Source: an uncultured Eubacteriales bacterium
GTDB taxonomy: Bacteria > Bacillota > Clostridia > Christensenellales > Aristaeellaceae
Length of the DNA stretch: 64,000 bases
Assembly: GCA_902778055.1 (NCBI GenBank)
Contig: CACYWL010000005.1
Coordinates: 146,522 to 210,521 of the forward strand
Reading direction: 5' to 3'
This document shows positions 8,692-15,489 of the stretch, in pieces. The notes under the pieces were generated by a model that made no database searches, was not told the DNA's origin, and was given only the letters and a program-made list of their open reading frames with translations. The position numbers and the translations under genes were made by a program. Each line of letters opens with the position of its first letter. Within the stretch, counting starts at the first letter, position 1.

Positions 8692-9446
8692 TTCTTCGAC
8701 AGCTCCCTGTAGATTTTCTCGGCCCTTTCGGCCGGAATGGGCTCCCCGAGAAACCGCTCCGCGGCCTTCCATCCCTGGGCCACCAGCATGTACAGGCCGT
8801 TGCAGGCCGGCAGGCCCATCTCCCGGGCCTGCCGCATCAGCCGGGTCTCCGGAGGGTTGTAGATGATGTCGATCACGCCCCGCAGTCCGGGCAGCCGGCG
8901 CAGATCCACCGGCGAGGCGTCCGTCTTCGGATACATCCCGACCGGCGTCGTATTCACGAGGAAGGCCGCGTCCGCGTGCCGTTCCAGGTTCTCATAGTTG
9001 TCCTCCCCGCTGCGGCTGACGGTGATCACCGGCCCGGCCCCGAGGCGCCGCAGCGCCTCCCGCACGGCCGCCGAGGCCCCGCCGCTGCCCAGCACCAGCG
9101 TCTTCTGCCCGGAGACCGGGAATCCGAAGTACCGGATCATCTCCTCGAAGCCGTAGACATCCGTGTTGTCCCCGAGCAGCGTCCCGTCCGCCCTCCGGAC
9201 GATCGTGTTCACGCTCCCCAGCGCGGCCGCCACGGGCGTCAGCTCGTCCAGAAAGGGGATGACCGTCTTCTTGTACGGGATGGTGACGTTCATGCCCCGC
9301 CAGCTCCCCCCGCGCAGAAACTCCGGGATCTCCTCCTCCCGCTTCTCGTACAGCCGGTATTCGTAGTCCGCCAGCCCGGCATGAATCTCCGGGGACCAGC
9401 TGTGCCCCAGCTTCTCCCCCAGCAGTCCGCATCTGATTTCTTCCAT
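8688..9446 (-). CDS. aroE: Shikimate dehydrogenase AroE
   Basis: It reduces 3-dehydroshikimate to shikimate with NADPH. The 252-residue protein has GLLGEKLGHSWSPEIH for substrate binding, GMNVTIPYKKTV with the catalytic lysine, ALGSVNTIV, GDNTDVYGFE with the catalytic aspartate, the dinucleotide-binding GSGGASAAVREAL, and the C-terminal CNGLYMLVAQGW. Length is typical to slightly short. The ATG lies 24 nt after the aroC stop. It is in a run aroC-aroE-aroQ that covers late and middle shikimate steps. Confidence 0.95.
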   Translation of the reverse strand: MEEIRCGLLGEKLGHSWSPEIHAGLADYEYRLYEKREEEIPEFLRGGSWRGMNVTIPYKKTVIPFLDELTPVAAALGSVNTIVRRADGTLLGDNTDVYGFEEMIRYFGFPVSGQKTLVLGSGGASAAVREALRRLGAGPVITVSRSGEDNYENLERHADAAFLVNTTPVGMYPKTDASPVDLRRLPGLRGVIDIIYNPPETRLMRQAREMGLPACNGLYMLVAQGWKAAERFLGEPIPAERAEKIYRELSKK

Positions 9447-9470
9447 CCGTCTCCCCCGGTCTTCGCCTGC

Positions 9471-10553
9471 TCAGACCCTTCCGTTGATTTCCCTTCTCCG
9501 TCCCAGCAGCGCGTCCGTTACGGCCAGGGCCGCCGCGGCCTCGATGCAGGGCACCGCCCGCGGCACGATGCAGGGATCGTGCCTTCCGGGCACGTTCAGC
9601 TCCGCCGGCTCCCCGGTCTCCAGGTTCACGCTCTTCTGCGTCCGCGCGATGGAGGGGGTGGGCTTCAGCGCCGCCCGGAAGATCAGCGGCATCCCGTTCG
9701 TGATGCCCCCGAGGATGCCCCCCGCGTGGTTGGTTTCCGTCCGCAGGCGCCCGTCCTCCCCCGGCACAAAAGCGTCGTTGCTCCAGGATCCGGTCCGCTC
9801 CGCCGCGGCAAATCCGTCCCCGAACTCGAGGCCCTTCACCGCGGGAATCCCGAACACGATTTTCGCGATCCGGTTCTCCATCCCGTCGAACATCGGGTCG
9901 CCGAGCCCGGCCGGCAGCCCCAGCACGGCGCATTCGATCACGCCGCCCACGGAGTCCCCCTCCGCGCGCTTCCCGGCAATCAGGGCCCGCATCTTCTCCC
10001 CCTGGACGTCGCTGAGGGTGGGAAACTCCTTTTCCGCAACGGATTCCTCCGGGTTCCCCTCGTCCGGGATGCCCCCGATCGCGGCGATGTGGGCCCGGAT
10101 CCGGATGCCCTCCGCCTCCAGAAACTGCAGGCAGATGCCTCCCGCGATGCACAGCGGCGCGGTCAGCCTCCCGGAGAAATGTCCGCCCCCCGCCGCGTCC
10201 TGGAATCCGCCGTATTTGATCTGGGCGGTGTAGTCCGCGTGCCCCGGCCGGGGAATCTTCTTCAGCAGGCTGTAGTCCCCGCTCCGGGTGTTGGTGTTCC
10301 GGATAATCGCCGTCATCGGCGTCCCGCAGGTGGTGTTCCCCGCCAGGCCGGACAGAAACTCCGGCACGTCCGCCTCCTTCCGGGGCGTGGACCAGGCGTT
10401 CTGTCCCGGGGCCCGCCGCGCCAGAAAGCGGTTCAGCTTCTCCATGTCCACGGGGAAGCCCGCCGGCAGGCCTTCCATCGTCATCCCGATCGCCGCGGAG
10501 TGGCTCTGCCCGAAGATCGTCACCCGCAGGTTTTCTCCCACGCTGGAACTCAT
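9471..10553 (-). CDS. aroC: Chorismate synthase AroC
   Basis: It converts 5-enolpyruvylshikimate-3-phosphate to chorismate using reduced FMN without net redox change. Family patterns seen include FGQSHSAAIGMTMEGLP near the N-terminus, RPGHADYTAQIKYG, the AAGGGHFSGRLTA region and the late GGITNGMPLIFRAALKPTPS and RHDPCIVPRAVP signatures. The ATG at 10553 has AGGAGGTG 6 nt upstream. An in-frame ATG at 10592 would add 13 residues without a good site. The protein is 360 residues, as expected. It lies between aroA and aroE on the same strand. Confidence 0.95.
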   Translation of the reverse strand: MSSSVGENLRVTIFGQSHSAAIGMTMEGLPAGFPVDMEKLNRFLARRAPGQNAWSTPRKEADVPEFLSGLAGNTTCGTPMTAIIRNTNTRSGDYSLLKKIPRPGHADYTAQIKYGGFQDAAGGGHFSGRLTAPLCIAGGICLQFLEAEGIRIRAHIAAIGGIPDEGNPEESVAEKEFPTLSDVQGEKMRALIAGKRAEGDSVGGVIECAVLGLPAGLGDPMFDGMENRIAKIVFGIPAVKGLEFGDGFAAAERTGSWSNDAFVPGEDGRLRTETNHAGGILGGITNGMPLIFRAALKPTPSIARTQKSVNLETGEPAELNVPGRHDPCIVPRAVPCIEAAAALAVTDALLGRRREINGRV

Positions 10554-10618
10554 CGCGTTCACCTCCTGGCGCAAAGCGCCGAAGCTCCTCACATTCTTCT
10601 CTGAACCCTGTACCCTCA

Positions 10619-10710
10619 GCCGGACACCGCTTCCGGATCTCTTATCCTGAGCCCTTCACTTCATTCCGGCCGGTCCGCCTGCGGTCCTTGCTCTGAAATC
10701 CCGAGCCCTT
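10619..10710. repeat. Weak imperfect direct repeat spanning the aroA 3' end and spacer
   Basis: A stretch in the spacer (about 10619-10656) resembles the aroA 3' coding end (about 10669-10710): both begin GCCGG and finish with GAGCCCTT, with small gaps between. The similarity is by eye and imperfect. It matters because clearer copies of the same arrangement occur after tyrA, the small peptide gene, a DUF4230 gene and zapA. Confidence 0.3.
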
Positions 10711-11953
10711 TCAGCTTCTCCCAGAAGCCCGGAAAGGATTTCTCCGTGCATTCGGCGCCCTCGATCACGACCGGCTCCCCGCACACGGCCGCGGCCACCG
10801 CCGCGCTCATGGCGATCCGGTGATCGTTGAAGGAGGAAACCTTCCCTCCCCGCAGCCTTTCCTTTCCCCGGATCACGAGCCCGTCCTCCGTCTCCCGGAT
10901 GTCCGCGCCAAGGGCCGTCAGCATGGCCGTCGTGGTCTTCAGCCGGTCCGATTCCTTCAGCCGCAGCCGCTCCGCGTGCTCGATGACCGTCTCGCCCCGG
11001 GCCGCGGCCGCGGCGGCCGCCAGCACCGGCACCAGGTCCGGAATTCCGCTGGCGTCGATCCGCTGCCCCCGCAGCTCCCCGGCGGAAACCCGAATCCATC
11101 CGTCCCCGGTCTCCGTCCTCGCGCCGAAGGCCTCCAGCAGAGGCAGAATCCTCCGGTCGCCCTGCCGGGAGGCGGGATCCATGCCGAGCACCGTCACGCC
11201 GGCGGGCGACAGCGCCCCCAGCGCCAGAAAAAAGGCCGCCGAGGACCAGTCCGCCTCGACCCGCAGGGGAGCTTCTTCTCCCCGTCCGTTCTTACTGTAT
11301 CCGTCCCCGGGAATCCGGTAGGTCCATCCCTGCTTTTCGATCGGCACGCCGAACTGCGCCAGGGCGTCCTCCGTCATGGCGATGTAGTCCGCGGACTCGA
11401 CCTTCCCCGTCACCCGCAGCTCGCTCTCCCCGGTCAGCAGGGGCAGGGCGAACAGCAGCCCGGAGACAAACTGGGAGGAGATATTGCCGGGCATCTCATA
11501 CGTTCCCGGCCGCAGCTGACCGGAAAAGGAAAGCCGCCCTCCCTCCAGGGAAAGCCGCATGCCCTTTTCGCAGAGAACATCCCACAGGGGCTGCAGCGGC
11601 CGCTCTGCCAGCCGCCCCTCCAGTACGAATTCGCCCGTCAGGCCCATCGCGCCCGCCACCGGCAGCAGGAACCGCAGAGTGGATCCGCTTTCCCCGCAGC
11701 GCAGGGTCACGCCTTCCCTCCGTGCCCCCGTATCCGGCGAAACCCGGATCCGGTCTCCGCCGATTTCCACGCGGCTTCCCATCTCCCGCAGGCAGGCGGC
11801 GGTGGCCTCGATGTCCTTCGAGATGCCCTCGCAGATCAGCTCCCGGGGCCGGCCCCGCAGCGCGGAGCAGATCAGCAGCCGGTGGGCCCTGGATTTGGAG
11901 GCCGGTATGGAAACCGACCCCCTCCGGGGGCCGGGTAAAATGGTTTCGGTCAT
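10661..11953 (-). CDS. aroA: 3-phosphoshikimate 1-carboxyvinyltransferase (EPSP synthase) AroA
   Basis: It transfers the enolpyruvyl group of phosphoenolpyruvate to shikimate-3-phosphate. The 430-residue protein shows SIPASKSRAHRLLICSAL near the N-terminus, CGESGSTLRFLLPVAG, ISSQFVSGLLFALPLL, VEADWSSAAFFLALGAL, LRLKESDRL and SFNDHRIAMSAAVAA near the C-terminus, all typical of the two-domain inside-out barrel fold. The ATG at 11953 has AGGAGGAG just upstream. The frame is open for another 95 codons upstream, but that portion overlaps tyrA and has no family character. It is the third gene of the run tyrA-aroA-aroC-aroE-aroQ if the 119-nt and 107-nt spacers are transcribed through. Confidence 0.95.
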   Translation of the reverse strand: MTETILPGPRRGSVSIPASKSRAHRLLICSALRGRPRELICEGISKDIEATAACLREMGSRVEIGGDRIRVSPDTGARREGVTLRCGESGSTLRFLLPVAGAMGLTGEFVLEGRLAERPLQPLWDVLCEKGMRLSLEGGRLSFSGQLRPGTYEMPGNISSQFVSGLLFALPLLTGESELRVTGKVESADYIAMTEDALAQFGVPIEKQGWTYRIPGDGYSKNGRGEEAPLRVEADWSSAAFFLALGALSPAGVTVLGMDPASRQGDRRILPLLEAFGARTETGDGWIRVSAGELRGQRIDASGIPDLVPVLAAAAAAARGETVIEHAERLRLKESDRLKTTTAMLTALGADIRETEDGLVIRGKERLRGGKVSSFNDHRIAMSAAVAAAVCGEPVVIEGAECTEKSFPGFWEKLKGLGISEQGPQADRPE

Positions 11954-12003
11954 GATCCGCTCCTCCTCTGTCCGCTTCTTTTTCTCGATATGCTTCGCGC
12001 TTC

Positions 12004-12091
12004 GCCGTCCGGCATTTTCCCGCGCCTGTTCTGCGCCCCGCCGTCCGGCATTCCCCGCGGCCGTTCCGCGCCTCAGCCGTCCAGCTCTTCC
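12004..12091. repeat. Three tandem 36-nt units running out of the tyrA 3' end
   Basis: Units begin at 12004, 12040 and 12076, exactly 36 nt apart. Each opens with GCCGTCC; the first two share GCCGTCCGGCATT and continue with related GC-rich sequence. The third unit is the 3' coding end of tyrA. The aroA-tyrA spacer therefore looks built from decayed copies of the tyrA end. Confidence 0.55.
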
Positions 12092-12903
12092 TTGCGCTTC
12101 TTTCCTTCCGCCAGCAGGCGGATCAGGTCCTCCCGGTCGCCCTTCTCGAGGTCGTCCCGGTATTCCTTCAGCCGGGAGATCAGCGTGTCGATCTCCTCTT
12201 TCAGGTAGTCCCGGTTGTCCAGGAACAGCTCCGCCCACATCTCCGGGTTCAGCCAGGCCACCCGGGTCAGATCCCGGTAGCTTCCGGCCGAGAAGCCCTT
12301 GTGCACCTGGGCGGACGGGCTCTTGACATACGCGTTGGAAACCACGTGGGCCAGCTGGCTGGTGAAGGCGATGATCCGGTCATGCTGCTCGGCGGTGGCG
12401 ATGGTGAAGCACCCGAAACCGACCGGCTTCAGCATCCGCTTCGCCCTCCGCAGCAGCTCCTCCGGAGCGCCCTCCGGCGGAACGATCACCATCGGCGCTC
12501 CCTGATACAGGTCCGCCCGGGAGTATTCAAAGCCGGAAAACTGCGTTCCGGCCATGGGATGTCCTCCCAGATAGGCGAAGCCGAACTCCTTCGCCGCGGC
12601 CATACCTGCCACGACAATCTGCCTTTTCGTCCCGCAGCAGTCGATGACCACGGGGTGCCGGCCGAAAACCGGCCCGTATTCCCGCAGGAAGGCCGCGGCC
12701 GCCAGGGGATACACGCAGACCAGGATCAGGTCGCAGGCGCCCGCGTTTTCCTTCGTCAGCCGGTCCTGCACCGCCTGGGCGCGGACGGCCTCGCCGTAGA
12801 CCTCTTCGCTCTTTTCCAGCGCGTAAACCTCATGACCCGCGGCACTGTAGGCCCGGGCAAAGGATCCGCCGATCAGCCCCAGCCCGACAATTCCGATTTT
12901 CAT
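12073..12903 (-). CDS. tyrA: Prephenate dehydrogenase TyrA
   Basis: It oxidises and decarboxylates prephenate to 4-hydroxyphenylpyruvate with NAD(P)+, the tyrosine branch after chorismate. The 276-residue protein opens with the Rossmann motif KIGIVGLGLIGGSFARAY, then has VYPLAAAAFLREY, VIDCCGTKRQIV, YLGGHPMAGTQFSGFEYS carrying the conserved GGHPMAG histidine, ATAEQHDRIIAFTSQLAHV and a helical C-terminal domain. No ACT or chorismate mutase domain is attached, so feedback control by an ACT domain is not expected from this chain. The run-on genes aroA, aroC, aroE and aroQ make it part of an aromatic amino acid cluster. Confidence 0.93.
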   Translation of the reverse strand: MKIGIVGLGLIGGSFARAYSAAGHEVYALEKSEEVYGEAVRAQAVQDRLTKENAGACDLILVCVYPLAAAAFLREYGPVFGRHPVVIDCCGTKRQIVVAGMAAAKEFGFAYLGGHPMAGTQFSGFEYSRADLYQGAPMVIVPPEGAPEELLRRAKRMLKPVGFGCFTIATAEQHDRIIAFTSQLAHVVSNAYVKSPSAQVHKGFSAGSYRDLTRVAWLNPEMWAELFLDNRDYLKEEIDTLISRLKEYRDDLEKGDREDLIRLLAEGKKRKEELDG

Positions 12904-12924
12904 CTGATTCTTCCCCCGTCCGCC

Positions 12925-13018
12925 GGAAGCGGCTCCGTCATTTTCCTCCCAATGGCGCTGCAGCGCCCATGGCCGCCGCAGGTATCACCGGTCGGAAGCA
13001 GTTCCGTTATTTTTTCTT
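12925..13018. repeat. Direct repeat pair around the 22-residue peptide gene end
   Basis: Copies at 12925-12949 and 12994-13018 are offset by 69 nt. In the first 20 positions 17 match (both open GGAAGC and contain TCCGT.ATTTT). The right copy covers the stop codon of the small peptide gene. The remaining spacer (12904-12924, 12950-12993) shows nothing else. Confidence 0.4.
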
Positions 13019-13075
13019 TTTCATGTAGCTGACGACACCGACCGCGACCACTGCCACCGCAATAATGACCAACAT
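13007..13075 (-). CDS. 22-residue single-pass membrane peptide
   Basis: An ATG at 13075 preceded by GGAGGAAGGAAGT opens a 22-codon frame. It encodes 17 mostly hydrophobic residues (MLVIIAVAVVAVGVVSY) and then a short tail of Met and four lysines, ending at TAA (13007-13009). This is the layout of a small single-pass membrane protein with its basic tail in the cytoplasm. The ribosome site is strong and lies on the strand of all its neighbours, between a DUF4230 gene and tyrA. I do not recognise a family. A chance frame cannot be ruled out, but the combination of site, hydrophobic run and lysine tail supports translation. Confidence 0.55.
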   Translation of the reverse strand: MLVIIAVAVVAVGVVSYMKKKK

Positions 13076-13208
13076 ACTTCCTTCCTCCCGCTCAATGCTT
13101 TTTCCGTCCTCGCCCGGGCTGCTTCATCCGCCTGGCCCGATACTTCGTCTCCGGTTTCCAGCCGGCACAGGCCGCGGCATCTTGCCTCCGCGCCGTGCTC
13201 TTACGGGC
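13076..13208. other. 133-nt GC-rich spacer
   Basis: No gene, terminator or promoter that I can support. It carries the ribosome site for the small peptide gene at its left end. Confidence 0.5.
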
Positions 13209-13877
13209 TCACCGCGGCTGCTCCAGCCACCGGACCCGGTACTCCGTTCCCAGTCCCTTGCCGACCTTGGTCACATATTCCTCCAGGATCGCCCGCGCGT
13301 TGCTCCTCGCCCGCCGGAGCATGGCCTGATCCTGCGAGGCCTTTTCCTTCATATTCCTCTGTGTCTCCGCAAAAACCTTCGTCTGCTCCTCCGCCGTGAT
13401 GCTCACGAGGAATCCGGTGTCCTCGTAGATCGCGAAGGTATCATCCGCCGCGTCCACGCTCAGCACCCTGGCCTCCGGCAGATAGATCTCGACGACGCCG
13501 TGCTCGTCCGGATCATTGACCTGGATGACGTCCGTCTTCGTGTCGATGCCGTATTCGACGATCCCGTCGTATTCGACCCACAGCCGCTTGTATCCCGGCC
13601 GGATCAGCTCGTTGAACGGCCAGAGGGCGATGTCGCTCAGGATCTTCGAGACCCCCTCCAGCCGGTATTCAAACTCGCCCACGTCGTGGTAGAAGCACCT
13701 GAGGGTGGCAAGCTCGCACAGATAGTTGACCGCCGCGCTGTCGGTCAGCTGCAGCTTCTCCGCGGTCTGTTCAGGCCCCGGAATCAGCAGCAGCCCCGCC
13801 GCGATCGCCGCGCAGATGATCATCACCGCCAGGTTCCGGACGATTCCCCGTCGGACCTTCCCGGTCTTTTCCTCCAT
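13209..13877 (-). CDS. DUF4230 membrane-anchored protein, first of a pair
   Basis: The 222-residue protein has a short basic cytoplasmic start, one transmembrane segment (NLAVMIICAAIAAGLLLIPG, about 15-34), and an extracytoplasmic domain with the DUF4230 pattern: an N-terminal strand region (LATLRCFYHDVGEFEYRL), KRLWVEYDGIVEYGID, VEIYLPEARVLSVDAADDTFAIYED, and a C-terminal amphipathic helix (RRARSNARAILEEYV). The function of DUF4230 is not known to me. A paralogous gene lies just upstream on the same strand (14018-14575), with a 140-nt spacer. Both sit between zapA and tyrA. The ATG is clear and preceded by a GGAGGTG-like site. Confidence 0.85.
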   Translation of the reverse strand: MEEKTGKVRRGIVRNLAVMIICAAIAAGLLLIPGPEQTAEKLQLTDSAAVNYLCELATLRCFYHDVGEFEYRLEGVSKILSDIALWPFNELIRPGYKRLWVEYDGIVEYGIDTKTDVIQVNDPDEHGVVEIYLPEARVLSVDAADDTFAIYEDTGFLVSITAEEQTKVFAETQRNMKEKASQDQAMLRRARSNARAILEEYVTKVGKGLGTEYRVRWLEQPR

Positions 13878-13927
13878 GCCTGATCACACCTCCTTTGCCG
13901 TGTGCTCTCCCTGTTCAAATGCCGGCA

Positions 13928-14026
13928 GCGATTCCTTCGCCGCGCCGTCTCCTGCAAACCCGTCGCGCCGCTTCGTTTCCTGTGTCTTCCGGCGTGCGAT
14001 TCCTTCGCCGCTCCGTCTTATTCAAA
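13928..14026. repeat. 31-nt direct repeats copying the end of the DUF4230 gene
   Basis: Copies at 13928-13958 and 13996-14026 match at 27 of 31 positions and are 68 nt apart. Both begin with GCGATTCCTTCGCCGC. The right copy covers the stop codon and last codons of the 14018-14575 gene; the left copy lies in the spacer. This is the clearest case of a 3' end copied into the downstream spacer in this window. Confidence 0.7.
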
Positions 14027-14575
14027 AACCAGCGTATAGCCCTTCTGCTTCAGCAGCGGATAGAGCCACCCTCTGATCGTGGATTCCAGATTCTCCCGCG
14101 CGGTTCGTGTCAGCTCCCCGGAGGCCTTCGCCTCCTTCTCCGCGTCGGCCAGGCTGGCCTTTCTCATCTCCGGCAGGCTCACGGAGGCGTTCGCCGGCAT
14201 GGTCCGCATCTCGTCCTCGTCGACGATGCCGGCCTTCAGCTGGATCTCCGGCAGCCGGAGAATGACCTTTTTTGCTTCATGATCGATGACCGGATCCTCC
14301 ATCCTGTTCAGGTCGATCCCGGCCTTCACCGTCGCGGAGTAGCAGACCCGGCATCGGAGAACCGTCGGCCGGTTCTGCTCGTATACCTCGGCGATCCCCC
14401 GGTACTGGAACTCCGCCGTGGAAAGATCGGCAATATCCAGCGCGCTTTTCAGCGTCGCCGAGGTGAGGATGGTTTCCCGGCCGGTCCGGTAGATCCATCC
14501 GAACCGGATCACCGCCGCGGCCAGCACCAACGCCAGCCCCGCCAGAAGAACCCTGGAAAAAGGCCGTTTCCTCAT
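14018..14575 (-). CDS. DUF4230 membrane-anchored protein, second of a pair
   Basis: The 185-residue protein starts MRKRPFSR, then has one transmembrane segment (VLLAGLALVLAAAVIRFGWI) and an extracytoplasmic DUF4230-like domain: ETILTSATLKSALDIADLSTAEFQYRGIAEVY, VCYSATVKAGIDLNRM, KVILRLPEIQLKAGIVDEDEMRT, and a C-terminal helix ENLESTIRGWLYPLLKQKGY. Compared with its neighbour (13209-13877) it shares architecture and several strand patterns but is clearly diverged, so the duplication is old. Cellular role is unknown; the position next to zapA hints at an envelope or division-site role, which is only inference. Confidence 0.85.
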   Translation of the reverse strand: MRKRPFSRVLLAGLALVLAAAVIRFGWIYRTGRETILTSATLKSALDIADLSTAEFQYRGIAEVYEQNRPTVLRCRVCYSATVKAGIDLNRMEDPVIDHEAKKVILRLPEIQLKAGIVDEDEMRTMPANASVSLPEMRKASLADAEKEAKASGELTRTARENLESTIRGWLYPLLKQKGYTLVFE

Positions 14576-14637
14576 TTTTGCTCCCTCCTTCCGGTTTTGT
14601 CCGTCCTTTCCGGGCCGGCGGCAGCCGTCCGTTCCCG

Positions 14638-14823
14638 GCCGGAAATCTGTCTCTGACCCGTGTCCGCCCCTTCGGCGGATTCTTCTCCGTCGGTCCGGGG
14701 TTTCCGTTCTCCGTCCGGTCTCTCCCGGATCGGATTCCGCGCGGCTTTTTATCTTCCGTCCAGGATGTCCCAGACGGAAACCTGTCCCGGATCCTTTCCC
14801 GGGGCCTTCGGCGGATTCTTCTC
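14638..14823. repeat. Direct repeat pair copying part of the zapA 3' region
   Basis: A 19-nt exact match (opening CCTTCGGCGG) occurs inside zapA at 14805-14823 and in the spacer at 14669-14687, 136 nt apart. The 30 nt before each copy are also related (both start CGGAAA.CTGTC). The spacer 14576-14748 otherwise shows no gene. Confidence 0.5.
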
Positions 14824-15108
14824 AGCCGGCTTCCGCGGATTCCTTCCGGCCAGCGCCGGGTCGGCCTCCCGCGCATCGGACAGCTCCCGCATCTCCCGCA
14901 TTTTCTCTTCCGTTCTCAGCAGCTCGTCCGTCAGCGTCAGCACGGAGAGCACGGCGTTGGTATAGGCGGAGGGCCCGGCATACCGGGCGGTCCGCTTCAT
15001 CACCGCGTTCGCGCGATGCTCCAGGGCCGTCAGATAGGCCTCCGAATCATCCGAATAAAACCCGCAGGGCTGGCCGCCGATGGATAACGTAACCTTTCTC
15101 TTTTCCAC
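14749..15108 (-). CDS. zapA: Cell division protein ZapA, GTG start
   Basis: ZapA is a small cytoplasmic protein that bundles FtsZ filaments. The 119-residue protein opens VEKRKVTLSIGGQPCGFYSDDSEAYLTALEHRANAVM, the usual ZapA beta-hairpin followed by helix, then a long helix through NAVLSVLTLTDELLRTEEKMREM. The C-terminal 40 residues (from about ADPALAGRN) are a proline/lysine-rich tail absent from shorter family members, ending QVSVWDILDGR. I chose the GTG at 15108 because AGAGGA lies 7 nt upstream and the ZapA domain begins there. A frame from 15231 would add 41 residues unlike the family. The gene is divergent from the 15490 gene. Confidence 0.8.
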   Translation of the reverse strand: MEKRKVTLSIGGQPCGFYSDDSEAYLTALEHRANAVMKRTARYAGPSAYTNAVLSVLTLTDELLRTEEKMREMRELSDAREADPALAGRNPRKPAEKNPPKAPGKDPGQVSVWDILDGR

Positions 15109-15225
15109 GTTCAATCCTCTTTCCGGAGCTGTAGCGATCCGGGAGAATTCCGCTTCCCGCGGCTCATCTCCCTTTTCGGGATTCTTCACAAAATCCCAGT
15201 ATATCCTATCAGAAACCCCATGGAT

Positions 15226-15382
15226 TTTCAACCCTGGGCCCCGGATCCCCGCGCCCTTTCCTGCCTCGCAGAAGGGTATGCCTTTCAGGCCTTCTGGCCG
15301 GCATCCGGCTTTCTTTCCGGCCCGGCAAAAAGGTGTTTTTTTCAGGCCCGCCGGTCTGTGCCCGGCTCCCCCTCCGGCCCGG
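15226..15382. repeat. Three imperfect 57-nt tandem repeats in a divergent spacer
   Basis: The 381-nt spacer 15109-15489 holds three 43-nt blocks at 15226, 15283 and 15340, exactly 57 nt apart. The second and third share TTTCAGGC at the left and CTCCGG/TTCCGG..CCCGG at the right; the first is more diverged. The unit is a multiple of three and stays open in one plus-strand frame, but there is no ribosome site. The rest of the spacer holds the zapA leader (15109-15225) and the promoter of the 15490 gene. Confidence 0.55.
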
Positions 15383-15427
15383 AACTAGTATGTTAAATAT
15401 CTATCTTTTGAAAAGAGGTTTTTTCGA

Positions 15428-15455
15428 TTGCATTGTTTTCTTTTCCGTGTATAAT
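15428..15455 (+). promoter_or_regulatory. Promoter of the two-repeat secreted protein
   Basis: TTGCAT (15428-15433) and a perfect TATAAT (15450-15455) are 16 nt apart in an abruptly AT-rich patch. The start would be near 15462, with AGGAGGTG at 15473-15482 and the ATG at 15490, a very short leader. Confidence 0.8.
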
Positions 15456-15489
15456 GGGCTCATCTCAAATTCTAGGAGGTGTTTCTTTT

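Noticed and set aside
11954..12238. A longer AroA with 95 additional N-terminal residues
   Set aside because: The extension overlaps tyrA and is Arg/Gly-rich low-complexity sequence. AGGAGGAG before the ATG at 11953 settles the start.
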